Source: Dermatemys mawii
Lineage: Eukaryota > Chordata > Testudines > Dermatemydidae
Assembly (NCBI GenBank): GCA_007922305.1
Contig: ML677341.1
Span: forward strand, 68,134,663-68,198,662
Length of the DNA: 64,000 bases
Reading direction: 5' to 3'
The notes under the pieces: generated by a model
Seen by the model: the letters and a program-made list of their open reading frames with translations, nothing else
Told to the model about the DNA's origin: nothing
The model's database searches: none
Shown: positions 1 to 12,182 of the stretch, piece after piece
Layout of the letters: each line of letters starts with the position of its first letter
How positions within the stretch are numbered: the first letter of the stretch is position 1
Translations under genes and position numbers: made by a program

Positions 1-2989
1 GCCATACTAATTACTTATATTGCAAGACCTAAATAAGCCAGTCATGCCTTTTTAAAGAGCTAAAGTGGCTTATTTACAGGAATAAGGAAGAGCTAAAATA
101 AATGTAAACCAAGTTATCATGGGGTCCTTATTTACAGGATACATTCAGTACCACTTTACTTCTGGATTCAGTTTCCAACTCAATTCACATTCCAACCATG
201 TGCAGCTGACAAGTCTTTTGAACTCAAGCACAGAATGTTCCAGACCTTCAAGATACAGTAACTAAGTCAAAACTATTTTTAAAGCTCTGTATACCACACC
301 TTTTCAGACTTGCTTAGCACCCACAGCTCCCACTGACGTCAGTGGCATCGGTAGATCTCCAGCAGCTCTGAATATCAAATCTCTGAGAACTTGGTAGCTA
401 TTATCAGTATATAGCCCTTCCTTTTTCTACCAGGGTTGTTTCCTTTTATGTTCACCAAGGCGATAATGATCTGATCTTCCCTTTCATAAGGGAGAGTTTA
501 TGTACCCCCAAGTGTCATGAAGGAACATTGTGAGAAAGCTGTGACTTGAACAGCCATATATTTATGGCTCACCTATTTACTGCTGTATCTAGATGCTAAC
601 AAAACAAGTCTGTCTGAAAATCCATGGTCTCTATCTCTTCTTCCTTCAGCACCATAAATATTTTTTTCTATAGGGAAATGATTCCTGGGCTATGCAGGAG
701 TCTTATGTTATTGCAGGAAGGCCGGTGGGAAGAATGGGGTTTTGATTTTGATAAAAGTGACAATATCTAATTTCATCCTGATCTCTGGAGTGGGAGTATT
801 CTATAAATGGATACTAATTTAATGTCATTCAGTAAGCATTTCTCCTAAAGTCTCTTACTTTTTACAGATTCCTTTTCATTTTCTTAACATGCATCATACT
901 GTTTTACCTTGTTTTTGCTCCCTAGGATACCTAATTGTTGTTGTTTCCAGTAATTCTTCTGCAAGTATTGACTGTGTGGCAGTACAGACTGACAGCATTT
1001 ATTCCACTGTTAAAGTTGCAGCTGAGTTTCCATTATAAGCTCTACTTTGCTTCTTCTCTTAAATCAGTCCTAGTGGTTAGGTCTGGAGTTAGGACACAAT
1101 TTTTCTACCAAACTTCAAGTAAATTGGATAAGGGGTTTTTGAATCATGACATCTTTAAAATAAAGAATTAGAGAAAAGCCTTTTGGATCTGTCTGTCTGT
1201 GTCTGGCTCTTTCTATAGCAAAAGAAGAGAGAGAAGAAAGATAAGTTAGCTTACTGGAAATGCCATCATGTTGTGCTCAGGACCAAAATTTATTTTATTA
1301 TAATCTAATTGAGAGCTATGTGCTTTGGAATTTAATTTGAGATTTGGAAGAGGTTACTTAGTATAGCCTGTCAAATGACCTTTGCTTGCTTTTTTTTTTT
1401 TTTTTTTTAAGGTCTCTAACTCTCTCTATTTTAGAGAGAAATCTCAAAATATAATCTGATTGCTAAGGATCTTGTCTATGGAAGGCAGAGGTTCCCAGGT
1501 GGGAGAGGTGGATACTCAGGGATACAGGAAAGACGACAGTGGGAAAACACAAGTGCTTTTGTCTTTTCCAGCTGACAACATTCCTGTAGACAGTCCTGCT
1601 GCTATGGGGCTCTCTCCCGTTGATTGAGGCTTGTACATACATTACATACCTGAGTTTTGCTGGCACATTCTTTTGTTACCAGAGGTGGAACATGAACAAA
1701 AAAGGGACACTACTTGACTTTTGGAGTTCAGATTGTTTTTAGTTCTGGCACTTCTGGGGAAAAAATATTTTTTTTTTGTCAGCTGAGGATAATTTGATCT
1801 AGAAGTTACTGAGACAATAAAAAGTGACTGTAAAAATGATATTGTGGGATTGGATTTTTTGGAGTGAAACTGCCCTTTAAAATTATTTGGTGAATTGCAG
1901 TTTGTTTACTTCTTTCAAAAATGAAATGTGGGGCAAGTAGTGGGGGGAAATCCCTTAGTATAATGAATAGTTTGAACACAACTTGTTGCCTTTTTGTATG
2001 GAGCTTTAGATTGGCACTTGCACTTTTCTTTTTCTGGAGTGTCATCGTTGTCTTGTTCGTTCTTTTTTTAAAAAAAAAGATTCTTGTGAAAAGCTAAGTG
2101 TTCATGCAGGAAAACAAATGTCAAATATTTCAGTGCATCTTTCATTCATGTTGTAGATGTATTTGTTTTCAGTGGAATTTAATTGCTTCGTCCTTTTCCT
2201 TGCTCTTTCCCCATCGCATGTTATATGACGTTTTATTGCAGTCTTTCAGAAAAGCAGAATAAAAGAAGAGAGGTTTGTAGGTGTAATTTATCTTCAACCC
2301 CTGTGGTTAATGCCTTCTATTAGGGTGTAAGTACTGCATGGTATCTCATACTTGAAGCCATGAAGTGTGTGTTAAATATTTTATTATTCAGGAAAATATT
2401 TGAATTCATTTACATTGAAAGAAACATTAATATTTTTTTTAACTGTCAGGTTGCACTAGTGTCAGGACAGCAAGACAGTCTCTACTAGCTGATTCTGTTC
2501 TGTATCTGAACATATGTCAAATCTATGCTCTTTCCATTGCACCCAGAACCATACTATCGGAATGTCTGTCTGTGAAGGAGCTATAGTGCTCTGGGGATGT
2601 TATTGAAAAAACACACTTTTCTTTAACTATTTTGCCTTCCCAAAAGTCAGTGCACGTGAGTTTTGTAAGTTGTAATGTAAAAGACATGGTGATTCAAACA
2701 TTCCCTTTTAAAGTTAGTTGTTTAGTTGGTTGTAAAACCGCAGGTGTAAAAGTCTTTCTTCTCTTTCCTTTCCTGTGGCAGCTTTCATTTGGAGCCTAGT
2801 GGCTCCACTTATTCTCCATAGTTTACCTTCTTAGCAAATGTTTTTTCTCTTGAATATGTTTAAAACCCTCAATTCTTCAAAAACCTTTTTAAATAATTGG
2901 AACAAATGTGTTTGGTGCTTATATTATATAAAATATTAAAAATAATAAAAAGGTAAAATCCTGGCTCAGTTAAGTGCCCGTCTGTAAGC
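1..2989. other. unique A+T-rich DNA, no gene seen
   Basis: I see no gene or recognisable repeat here apart from a T-run at about 1390-1408 and short A/T runs. The open frames are all under 80 codons, match no family I know and lack splice or codon-bias support. This is probably host intergenic or intronic sequence. Confidence 0.6.
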
Positions 2990-3165
2990 AAGGCAAATGA
3001 AAATAATAGAAATTTCGGTCTGGAAGGGCTCTTGAAAAGTCATTAAGTCCAGCCCCCTGTACTGAGGTAGAACTCAGTAAATCTAGACCATTTCTTATGT
3101 TTTTATGGTTTTGATATCTGTCAGTTAATCCATTTAATGTGTGCCATATTAATTTCATAGTGTTC
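2990..3165 (-). mobile_element. CR1 LINE 3' end, reverse orientation
   Basis: Read on the reverse strand, this segment has the typical sauropsid CR1 3' end. The plus strand shows the complement of that terminus: 'ggtctggaagggctcttg' near 3018, then 'agtccagccccctgtactga'. The tail repeat is reduced to an A-rich stretch. It abuts reverse-transcriptase-like sequence on its right, so the two may be one decayed reverse-strand LINE or two adjacent fragments. Confidence 0.6.
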
Positions 3166-4336
3166 TAGTTTTTTAGTGTGTCATGCATTACCAAATCAAA
3201 TGCCATACAAAAATTTAAGTATATTATATCAATACTATTAGTTATCAGTCAGACTTGTAATCTTATCAAAACAAGATATAAAGTTAGATATGATCTATTT
3301 TCCATAAACCTGTGTTGATTTACATTACTTATATTACACTCCTTTAATTCCTCATTAATTGAGTCTTGTATCAGCTGCTTCATTATCTTGCCTGGATTGA
3401 TGTGAGACTCAAAGACTTATAATTATATCTGAGTCATCCCTTTTACTCCCTGTAAATATTGGCACAACAGTCGCTTTCTTCCAGTCTTCTGGAATTTCCC
3501 TGGGGTTACAAGACTTATTCAAAATCAAAATTAACAGCCTAGTGAGTTCCTCAGCCAGCTATTTTAGAACTCCTGATTGCAAGGTATCTGAACCTGCTGA
3601 TTATAAATGTGTAGCTTTAGTAGTTGCTGTTTAACATCCTATTGAGATACTAGTGGAATGGAAAAACTGTTGTATCATATGACATCCTTTTGTATTTTCT
3701 TAAATGAAGAACAGAAATATTTATTTAACAATTCTGCTTTTTCTGCATTATTATTGATAATTCTACAGTTTCCATCACGCAATGGGCCATTACTATTATT
3801 AGGATTCTTTTTGTCCCTAATATATTTAAAAAACTCTTATTCCTAACTCTGCTGGCTGTAGCTTTCTCCTGGTGTCCCTTTACTTCCCTTATCAATTTTC
3901 TACATTTCTGCTTTCTGATTTGTATTCAGTACTATCAACTTCCCCTTTCTTACATTTGTTATGTATGTTAGTTTTTATAACTGACTTCACTGTCCAAGTA
4001 AAAACCAGGTTTTTTTAAAGAATTTGGCTTTCTTCCTAGCTTGTGAAATTGTGGGTTTTTTGAACATCTAGTAAAGTGTTCTTAAACAATTCCCAGTTAT
4101 CATTAACATTTTTCTGATTAAATTCTTAATTTTTTTTCATATTATAAATGTGATCAAGTCATGATCACTTATACCTAAGCTTTTAATTTTGTGATCACTT
4201 CCTTTTTATCTTTCAAGGCATGGTCTAATATAGAATTCCCCATGTTGGATGCTACACTTTTTGAGTTAGGAAATTGTTATCTTTAATGTTTGGAAATTCC
4301 AGTGATTTTAGTGCCGGCAGCACGAGACCTCTAATA
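3166..4336 (-). pseudogene. CR1-like LINE reverse transcriptase relic
   Basis: Reverse-strand translation around 3480-3340 gives IPEDWKKATVVPIFTGSK, the conserved segment just before the first palm motifs of CR1-like reverse transcriptases. Nearer 3200 it gives IIYLNFCMAFDLVMHD, corresponding to the 'DFSKAFD...HD' block that carries the first catalytic aspartate. Between them lie stops and frameshifts, so no reading frame survives. The upstream part of the enzyme should lie at higher coordinates; a hAT-like insertion starts at 4337 and LINE-like sequence seems to resume beyond it. Exact subfamily (CR1 versus L3-like) is not resolved. Confidence 0.6.
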
Positions 4337-4640
4337 CAATGGTTCTCAAACTGTGGGTCGGGACCCCAAAGTGGGTTTCAACTCCCATTTTAATGGGGTT
4401 GCCAGAGCCGGCTTGGACTTATTAGGATCTGGGGCCAAAACCTAAGGCCCACGGCCTGGGGCCAAAGCCAAAATCCGAGGCAGTTGGGCTCAGGTTACAG
4501 GCCCTCTGCCTGGGGCTGAAGCCCTTGAGTTTCAGCTTTGGACCTCCATCTGGGGTGAAGGAGCTTGGGTGGGTTCAGATTTCATTCCCCTCCCTCCCTT
4601 CCAGGGTCATGTAGTAATTTTTGTTGTCAGAAGGGGGCTG
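4337..4640. mobile_element. hAT-like (Charlie-type) non-autonomous element, one clear end
   Basis: The left end reads caatggttctcaaactgtgg, a near match to the hAT terminal motif CAGTGGTTCTCAAACT. It is followed by G+C-rich sequence unlike the flanking A+T-rich LINE. The candidate left TSD is ctctaata at 4329-4336. I could not find a matching right TSD; the right terminus is decayed, somewhere around 4612-4665. It shares its terminal motif with the elements at 11319 and 12307. Confidence 0.6.
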
Positions 4641-6003
4641 CAGTGTAATGAAGTTCAAGAAGCTCTGCACATGTGTCACTCAAGTTGAAGTATCCCACAA
4701 TAATGTTATAGATATGTGCGTAAGGAGCCGGTCCTGGTGGGATTTGGTAGTCGGTAGCAGACACCATCTAATATCCCCATCTTGTGCTTTATCTGTTAGG
4801 ACATAGATCCATAAGCATTCAAGATCGTTTTCTTCCAAGTAATCGATGTCTTGGAAACAGGTATTATCCTTTTTTATATAGAGTGGTAATCCCTCCTCTC
4901 CCTTTTTGCCTAGTTGAGCCTTTCTAAATAGGTTATAACTAAGAATATGATTTGGTCATGGAGGTCATGGATTCCATGTCTTTAACAGATCTCTTCAGTT
5001 TGGGGATGAGACTCTGGCTTGGGCTTCAGCCCCACCATGGTCATACCCTGACTTTGTACATTTTTTACTATGACTGTTCCATGAATTTTGTCTAATTTTA
5101 CCATGACAAAATTATATCCATAGTTATAACTATTGATTTAAATGTCCAATCATGTGAATCTCCCCACCTCTTCAGTAATACCAAGTAGGTCAAATTTGCG
5201 CTCAGATGAGCAGTTCCAATTCCTCTTATTTGTTACCCAAGCTCCTGGCATTGGTGTATAGGAAATTAAATAATTTCTTTTGTCTTGTTCCTTGATTAAC
5301 TGGTTCACAACATCTCAGTTTTTGTGCTGAGTGCTCATATCATCCCTTTTGTTATTTAACGCCCTTCTGACTACTCCAGCCAGCTTGTCCCCAAGAAGAT
5401 TAGTATCCTTTCTCCTGAGATGGTGGCTATTCAATCTATACAGCTCCCTTTTCCTAGAGAAGATGGATCATGTTCCACACCCCCGCCCCCCCCTTACCTA
5501 ATCAGTGATTCACCTCCAGAGTCTTCTACCTTCTTTCTTCATGTGGTCGTGGGATAAGAAGTATCTCAGAAGATGTCTTGGACATTCTTCTTCAGCATAC
5601 TTAAAAGTTCCATGAAGTCATCTGTATTCTGTGGCATGTGTAATTAGTGCCGGTATGAGAATTCACCCATCAACTTCAAAAGCCTATTCAATCTTAAACT
5701 GATATCTTGTGTCTTAATGCCAAGAAGGCAGAATACCATCCTGTTATCTGCCGGAATGTTTGGTTAATTGTCATTTTCAAATGTGTCTCAATTCTTCTGA
5801 GTATTGATTTCCCCACCTGGAATTGTCTACTTTCCTTGGATAGTTGGAGAAGTCTTGGAAAAGATTACAATCAGGTTGGGACAAGCTGCCATCCGAACAT
5901 GTGTCCCGAACAGCTCTCCATTCCCTTGGACTAGCTGGATTTGGAGAGGCATCTTACACAGTTTGCATGTTGAGGACCTGGTATTGATTGTGCTTGTGAC
6001 TGA
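4641..6003 (-). mobile_element. decayed LINE sequence, probable endonuclease portion
   Basis: The reverse strand around 4690-4720 reads NIIVGYFN, close to the 'hhhGDFN' active-site segment of LINE apurinic-type endonucleases, with the aspartate replaced by tyrosine. The rest is T-rich on the plus strand, like the neighbouring LINE fragments, but I could not follow a protein. It may continue the LINE of 3166-4336 beyond the hAT insertion. The boundary with the CR1 fragment at 6004 is uncertain. Confidence 0.35.
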
Positions 6004-6680
6004 TTGATTGACTCACCTTATAGGGGTTTCATCTAGAGCATATTTCCCTGTTTGCTTATGAGAATGTCATGTGGGACTGTGTCAAAAGCCTTACTAACAT
6101 GAAGATATAGGATTCCTGCAGCTCCCTCCCAAGCAGTAAGCCAGTGACCCTGTCAAAGAAGGGAAATTAAGTTGGGTTGGGGAGTGTGTGTGTGTGTTTT
6201 TCTTTTCTTGCAAAATCCATGCTGGCTATTCCTTATAAACTTGTTATCCTCTAGATGCTTACAAACTGATTGTTTAATTTGTTCCAGTATCTTTCCACGT
6301 GTCAACGTTAGGCTGACTGGTCTATAATTCCCCAGTTCCACTTTGTTTCCCTTTTTTAAAATTAGGAACTAGGTTTGCCTTTTTCCAATTCCTCCATGAG
6401 TTCTTGAAGATAATTGCTGACTTTCAAGATTGCTTTAGCTAGTTCCTTAAGTATCCTAGGATGAATTGCAGCAGGCTCAGCCAGCTTGAATACGTCTAGC
6501 TTATCTAAATATTGAATACATCTAGCTTATCTAAATATTCTTTAGACTGTCCTTTCTCTAATTTGGCTTGCGTTCTTTCTCCCTTGGTAATATTGCGGTT
6601 GAGTATCTGGTCTCCATTAACCTTTTAATTGAAGATTGAAGCAAAATAGGCACTTCAGCTTTCTTGATGTATCCGTTTTT
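6004..6680 (-). pseudogene. CR1 LINE reverse transcriptase fragment
   Basis: The reverse-strand frame at 6341-6153 contains [18 protein letters not shown] followed by RNSQHGF, the hallmark fingers/palm entry of CR1-type reverse transcriptase. In the next 100 bp the frame shifts, but 'FDRVTGLLLGRE' and a trace of the following palm block can still be read. A (TG)n tract near 6186 interrupts the coding sequence and is translated as alternating TH. Toward higher coordinates the sequence corresponds to the domain upstream of the palm. It holds a 26-bp tandem duplication at 6488-6539. Confidence 0.75.
6488..6539. repeat. 26-bp tandem duplication
   Basis: The unit gaatacatctagcttatcta plus six further bases occurs twice back to back, with one A/G difference (tacgtc versus tacatc). 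It lies inside the CR1 fragment, so it arose after that element inserted. Confidence 0.85.
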
Positions 6681-6916
6681 GGCTTCAAAGATGTCATGGA
6701 GAAAGGAAGCAACATAGTGATTTTTTTAAACATGGGCCCAGTTAACTCAAGAAGGCATCTCTCATAAGTTATCCATAGCCAAATAGAAATAGTTGCAGCG
6801 TTTGACCTTTCAATATCAGATAGTATACAGATCTTGTGCCAGTATTCTTGTTCCTCAGGACTATGTCTCCTTTATGTTGGTAAACAGTGCATTTGTGTAT
6901 AATATCACTTTTTTCT

Positions 6917-6918
6917 GT

Positions 6919-6952
<34 letters not shown>

Positions 6953-6976
6953 CACTATAGAAAAGCTTGATATTGT

Positions 6977-7025
<49 letters not shown>

Positions 7026-7035
7026 NNNNNNNNNN

Positions 7036-7081
<46 letters not shown>
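6917..7081. repeat. inverted TG / CA microsatellites with an assembly gap
   Basis: A (TG)n run at about 6917-6942 is followed by a short TA run and a unique spacer, then an (AC)n run from about 6978 to 7081 interrupted by ten Ns at 7026-7035. The two runs are reverse complements, so the locus can fold on itself. The true AC length is unknown because of the gap. The reverse-strand open frame of alternating Cys-Val is an artefact of the repeat. Confidence 0.95.
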
Positions 7082-7086
<5 letters not shown>

Positions 7087-7869
7087 TTAACTAATTTTTT
7101 ATTTAATTTTGAAGTCTCACCATAATGTACAGATGCATATAGTGTGCTTTCACTGGGATGCATACAATTCATGGAGCTGGGTAGAATTACCATGCCTTGA
7201 TACTTATCAGTATAGCGCTTACCACTTGTGGAGTCTCCTTCCCCCACAGCATGTTTGGAACAGTTTTACACCTTTATGTTAACTTTCAAATCTGTTGGCT
7301 GTAAAGATACTACAATGATATTAGTCTCCTGCTGATGCAAGAATATAAGGCTGAGTGGGGAAGAATGCTTACCAGAAGGACAGAAAGGTGATGAGTAGAG
7401 CTGGTGGAAAAGTTTTGACACAATCATTCACCGTTGGAGAATGGTTCCACTGATTTTGAAATGCTCCACAAAATAGTGTCCATTTTGCTAAAATTTTATT
7501 TAGGGGAGAAAAGTGGAAAACAGTTCTGACAATGTTGAAATGTTCCATTTTTTGATATATTTAGAATGGAATGTTTCAGTATTACATTTTGAAACCTTTT
7601 ACTGTGATTTCTTCTATTTTTGTGGTATTATGTATTTCAGAGTAATTCAAAATCTAAACTAAATATTAATCCAAAACCATTTTTCCTGAATTTTTTTGCA
7701 TAGTATTTTGAAATGTTTGGGTTTTGTTTTGATTCAGAATTAAGCCAAATCTTGAAATCACAAAACCCTTTGCAAAATTGAAGTTTTGTAATCTACACAG
7801 CTTTAGTTATGACTAAGATTTGTAAGGGTTGGAAAGAGTATGGCTGTTTGTAACTCTGTCATGCTTTAT
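7082..7869. other. no gene; 'aaaattt'-rich stretch
   Basis: No gene is visible. From about 7390 to 7790 the sequence is rich in 'gaaaattttg / caaaatttc' words on both strands. Similar words recur near 50280-50540, 57530-57780 and 63450-63545, suggesting one old interspersed repeat family I cannot name. Confidence 0.3.
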
Positions 7870-7975
7870 GAACCTTAATGTGTCTCAGTTTCCTCCTTTG
7901 CAAAACTGGTAGAACCATACTGATCTTGCAGAAGTGCCACTGTAAAGAGCCGTGTAATCATTAGGTGAAAAGAAC
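7870..7975 (-). mobile_element. MIR-like SINE fragment, reverse
   Basis: The plus strand reads 'gtgtctcagtttcctccttt' followed by a weakened 'gtaaagagc...' tail, the reverse complement of the MIR core and its 3' part. The match is diverged and short. The Tigger-like element begins just downstream. Confidence 0.5.
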
Positions 7976-8005
7976 TGTGGAATTTTTAAAAAAATAACTT
8001 ATATA

Positions 8006-8913
8006 CAGGAACTTCTCACTTAACGTTGTAGTTATGTTTCTGAAAAATGCAACTTTAAGTGAAATGATGTTAAGCAAATTCAAGTTCCCCATAAGAATTA
8101 ATGTAAATGAGGGGGGTTAGGTTCCAGGGACTTTTTTTTTTTTACCAGACAACAGATATAATATAATTAATATAATAATGTAATATTATATTCACACAGA
8201 GTATAAGTTTTAACCAAACAATTTAATACTGGTATTCAGTGATAATGATTGTGAAGCTTGGTTGAGGTGGAAAAGTCAGAGGATGGGATGTTTCCCAGGG
8301 AATGCCTTACTGCTCAATGAACTAGCAATTGACTGAGCTTCTCAAGGGTTAACTCTCTAAGGGATTCCCCTTTGAAGTATGCAGATTCTTAAGTACATTG
8401 CCTTGCTAATTAATCGGTTTGTAGAGACCAGAGAACTTGCAGAAAGCTTCCTTATATTGTGTCCCCCTCCCCGCTACTCTATGGAAGATGGCATAGGTGG
8501 GATGCAGGAGCATGGGAGAGGGAGGCGCCCTGACATTAGCCCCCCTCTTTCTCTCCTTCCCCCCCACCCTCCCCACAGCAAGTAGGAGTCTCGGGGAGCA
8601 GCCTCAAGGCAGAGGGCAGGAGCAGCACATGGCAGTGTGGGGAGGGATATCTGAACCGCTGGCAGTTGATAGCCTGCTTGGCAGCTGCGTACACAGGAAA
8701 CATCGGGGCTGCTGGTCCACCCTGGTTCCAAGCCCCCACTAGCTAGCTGCAACAGGCTGCTCTTCCTGCAAGCAGCAGTGAACAAAGCAAGTGGCTGCCA
8801 AACAACGTTAGAAGGGAGTATTGCACAACTTTAAACTAGCATGTTACCTAATTGATCAGCAATGTAATAACGAAACAACGTTAAACAGGATGACACTAAG
8901 TGAGGAGTTCCTG
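8006..8913. mobile_element. Tigger/pogo-like Tc1-mariner element, non-autonomous
   Basis: The termini are caggaacttctcactta on the left and the inverse of caggaactcctcactta on the right (16 of 17 identical), flanked by TA on both sides (8004-8005 and 8914-8915). TA target duplication and CAGG termini fit the Tigger branch of Tc1/mariner. The 908-bp interior has no transposase frame; its open frames at 8379-8785 come from a G+C-rich, poly-C segment and are not coding. It is therefore a deletion-type passenger that needed a transposase supplied elsewhere. Confidence 0.8.
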
Positions 8914-8915
8914 TA

Positions 8916-11218
8916 TTAGGTATGTTCAAATGGGGATCGTAAGTCACTGTCTTCAGGATATAAGTTTTTCTTCACTTTTAGTTGAGATTTAATGGAAGAT
9001 TGGGAAACACTGTGTGAATTTCTCAGCTCCCAGTATCCCAACTTCCTCCCAGAAACAAATAGGAGTCATGTGTTAGGAAAGTTTTGTCATTGTAGGACAT
9101 TCTTCAGAAAGATGTACTGATGTGACAGAAGAGTCGCTACCAGACAGAATGTACAGTGGGCTCTGAGTTTGCCATCAATATATACCAAACGGTATGTACT
9201 GTTCTTGTCTCCTAATCTCAATTTTGGTAGTTGGTGGGCTTTTAAGACTTTGCCCTCATACTAAAGATACAGTTTAAAACATATGCTTGAATTTTTTAGA
9301 GTTCTTCAAATCACCATTCCATTAAAAACATCATTTCCTAAATATTTGCTTGGAAAGCAAGCCAGAAATCCACCTAGAAAACTGTCCGTGTCATGGAATG
9401 ATTTTGTAAATGAAATGGCAGATGAGGAAATGCATCAGTCTCAAAAGGCCTCTGGGCACATAAACACGTTCCAGACAGTATTATAAGCATCCTTCCAGTA
9501 TAACTAAAATATCATCAAAATCTCATAAACATCACCTAGTTTTTGTTTGGATTAACTTGCAGCCATTGTCTGAATTGACCGAATTTCAATCCAACAGTCT
9601 GTCAGCTCTGACAGTGCTTATAATATCAAATAGGAGTATGAAAAAAGTGACTTGAAAGTGAGACAGCCTTATTACAGCTCCTACTGGTTTGGTTAGAAGA
9701 GAGGTTCTTTTCTGCCAACTGATTGTTTGAGTATCGGTTATGATCACGGTGTAGATATGCACCCTGAGTCTGGAGATTGGATGAGCAACTCTGATAATTG
9801 AGGGGAGAGGAGGATTTTGATAATAGGGCAGTCATCTAAAGTAGGATTTTCCAAAGTACCTAGTGTAAACTCAGAGACAAGGAGGAGACACAAAACTGAT
9901 ATTACCTTTTATGAAACTACACAGGGGAAATACATGAGGCCGAAGATGGGCCAATGAGATGTGTCATAGCCACCACCAACCAAGGGATGATGCAAAAGAA
10001 TCAGTGGAAAACATAAACCCTGGGGACTGTCAGCAAGATTACCATTAGTCTTTAAGTTCTGTCTCTGGACTCATGCTAAATGCTATTGCTGTTGAAATAT
10101 TTAACATAAACCTTGCAGTTAAAGCCACTAGTGACCCTTTCAAACCAGTCTTAAAACTATGACGTAACCTAAAGTCTCATCTTAATCTGACTTAAAATTA
10201 ATCAAGTGGGGTACAGCTTAATCTCAGTTGAAGACAATGAATAAGTTGAAGGAGTACTTAGTAAAGTCAACAGATAAATAAATCTCTAAGGAGAACAGAC
10301 CTAGTTTAATAAACAAACTGTGATCAGGGAATTTATTATCTGAGCAATAAGTATTCCAAAGTAATATGCTCTCTCAGGAGCCATAGAGGCCAAGATGTCT
10401 TCTCCTTGTTCTCAGCTATTTGAAAAAATATACCTTGAACATACAGCACTATCTCCTAAGTGAAAGGATAAATGTCTCAGGGAATTAAACGTATGATATT
10501 AATAAAACTTTAGAGTAGCTGGAAACAGACATCCATCTTGACTGTGGAAAAATACAGGAGCCTCAAATATAGCACATAAATTCATATAGCAAGTCAGTAC
10601 CAGAACCATGACTAGAATCCAGCTCCTGTCTTCCACAAGACTCCTATACAATGAACCATGCTGCCTGTCTTGTACCTCCACATGATATAAATAACTTTTA
10701 TGTTTTGCTTTAGGGTCACAAGAGTGCTCTTTTGTATTGGAAATTTTAGGTGTGCAAATATTGCAGGATCAGGCCTGTAGGTATTGGCAAAAGTGGTCTC
10801 TTTGCCAACTTGGATTTGCTTCTTGGCTTTTGTATACATACTTAACTCTATGTAGTGTAAAAGACAGGAGTCTTTCTCCATTTCTTCCTCCTTTTTATAC
10901 TCCATGTAAGATTTCTGTTACTGAATGTTATTTTTAGTATTGCTTGTGAAACAATTTTGTGATATTAAACAACTTGCAGTTGCTGGGCTGGATGGTTCAC
11001 ATAGATGCTAGCGTTTCAGTTATCAGAATACTCCCTTCATCAAGGCAGCCATGGAATACTCTTAAGATGTTACATTTAACATAAAAACCATTCTTATAAC
11101 AACAAAAAAAAGCATTTCAAATAGTTACATCACGTCATAAATGACATTGAAACTGTTTGGTGTCAAAATCGATTATTGGTCTGTCCCTCTATTATTTACA
11201 TTTCACACCTGTCTCATT
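8916..11218. other. unique DNA, no gene seen
   Basis: I see nothing assignable. The open frames are 60-97 codons, resemble no family and lie in ordinary A+T-rich sequence. Confidence 0.55.
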
Positions 11219-11220
11219 CA

Positions 11221-11293
11221 GGGCTTGATCCAAAGCCAGTTAAAGTCTCAGTAGGAATCTTTCCATTGACTTTAATGGGTTTTGATCCAGCCT
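11221..11293. repeat. palindromic MITE-like repeat
   Basis: The left arm gggcttgatccaaagcc is mirrored by ggttttgatccagcc on the right, with the inner word 'ccattgactttaatggg' characteristic of old amniote palindromic repeats. Arms are imperfect, with roughly three in four positions pairing by eye. No clear TSD was found. Confidence 0.6.
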
Positions 11294-11318
11294 TCAGTTA
11301 TTAAACCAAGCCATAGAG

Positions 11319-12182
11319 CAGTGGTTCTTAAACTTCAAAGCCCTAACCCTTTCTTTATGCCATCAATATTTTCATGACTTCCTGACAAATCCTCCATTCT
11401 TCGTAGTGACTTTCCCTACTCTGCAAATAAATTACTAGAGTAGAATTTATAATCTTCATTTTGTTAGCAGCATACACAAAAATGTATATTTATAAAGATT
11501 TGCTCCCAAAACATACTACAGTTTAAACTAAATCCAATGATTTGCCTTTCTTTTATTAATGTTAATGGTTAATGAGATGGATGAATCTCTCTGGAATGTA
11601 AATCAGTTCAAGGAGCAGCGTGAAGTTTATCAGGCATAAAAGTAGTTCATTCTTGACACTTAGCTGGTATCTGAACTTATTTTTAATGGCAACTGTTCTT
11701 GAAAATCCTGCTTCATGCAGACACGAAGAAGCAAAAGAAAAGCCCTCTTGGAGCCTATGGGGAAGGAGGGAAAGTGATAGATATTTGGATTTCACTGAGC
11801 ACCAAAACTGACACCAGTCTTCACTTGCAATCTTCAACTGCAGTGAGTCCTCGCAAGACAGTCAAATCTTGCACATCTGGTAGCAATGTGACTTTATTGA
11901 TTCCCCTTCCTCAACAATGGGCTCAAATCCTCAGGGAAGAATTCTTCAAATATGACCTTAAGTTGGAACAGGTGTCTGCTGGATCCTCCATAAAGTGAAT
12001 GGGGCTGTTTACATCTTTTAGAGCTATTGTTTCACTTTCAGACCATCTTCAGATTCAGACAGTCATTTTTGAGGTTGTCTGTGTGACCATATGGACATGA
12101 GGTACAGGGGTGTGTGTGTCAAGAAAACTATTTTTTTTAAAAAAAGACAGCCTCTGTGCCACTCTCACTTTGGGAACCCTGG
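11319..12182. mobile_element. hAT DNA transposon with 8-bp TSD
   Basis: The ends read cagtggttcttaaac and ctttgggaaccctgg (inverse ccagggttcccaaag), a degraded CAGTGGTTCTCAAA-type terminal repeat. The flanks are ccatagag (11311-11318) and ctatagag (12183-12190), an 8-bp TSD with one mismatch, as expected for hAT. Inside, the reverse strand carries the hAT C-terminal dimerisation domain. At 864 bp it is far shorter than an autonomous copy, so it is an internal-deletion derivative that kept its 3' coding end. Confidence 0.85.
11562..11860 (-). pseudogene. hAT transposase C-terminal dimerisation domain relic
   Basis: Reverse-strand translation gives FWCSVKSKY, then CLHEAGFSRTVAIKNKFRYQ, then LSVKNELLLCL. 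This follows the pattern 'FWxSVxxxYP...LCExGFSxxxxIKxKYRxxLxVExDLRxxLS' of the hAT dimerisation domain in the SCAND3/ZBED5-related group of domesticated and mobile transposases. No ATG opens the segment and an in-frame stop lies a few codons upstream. The catalytic and zinc-finger regions are missing because the element is internally deleted. The strand agrees with transcription toward the left terminus. Confidence 0.75.

Noticed and set aside
6861..7247. 128-codon reverse frame with alternating Cys-Val
   Set aside because: It is the translation of a CA microsatellite and an assembly gap.
8379..8785. Four overlapping frames around the poly-C tract
   Set aside because: Internal to the Tigger-like passenger element; compositional artefact.
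10499..10937. Overlapping 60-97 codon frames as a small gene
   Set aside because: No family similarity, no signal peptide or domain, open on both strands.
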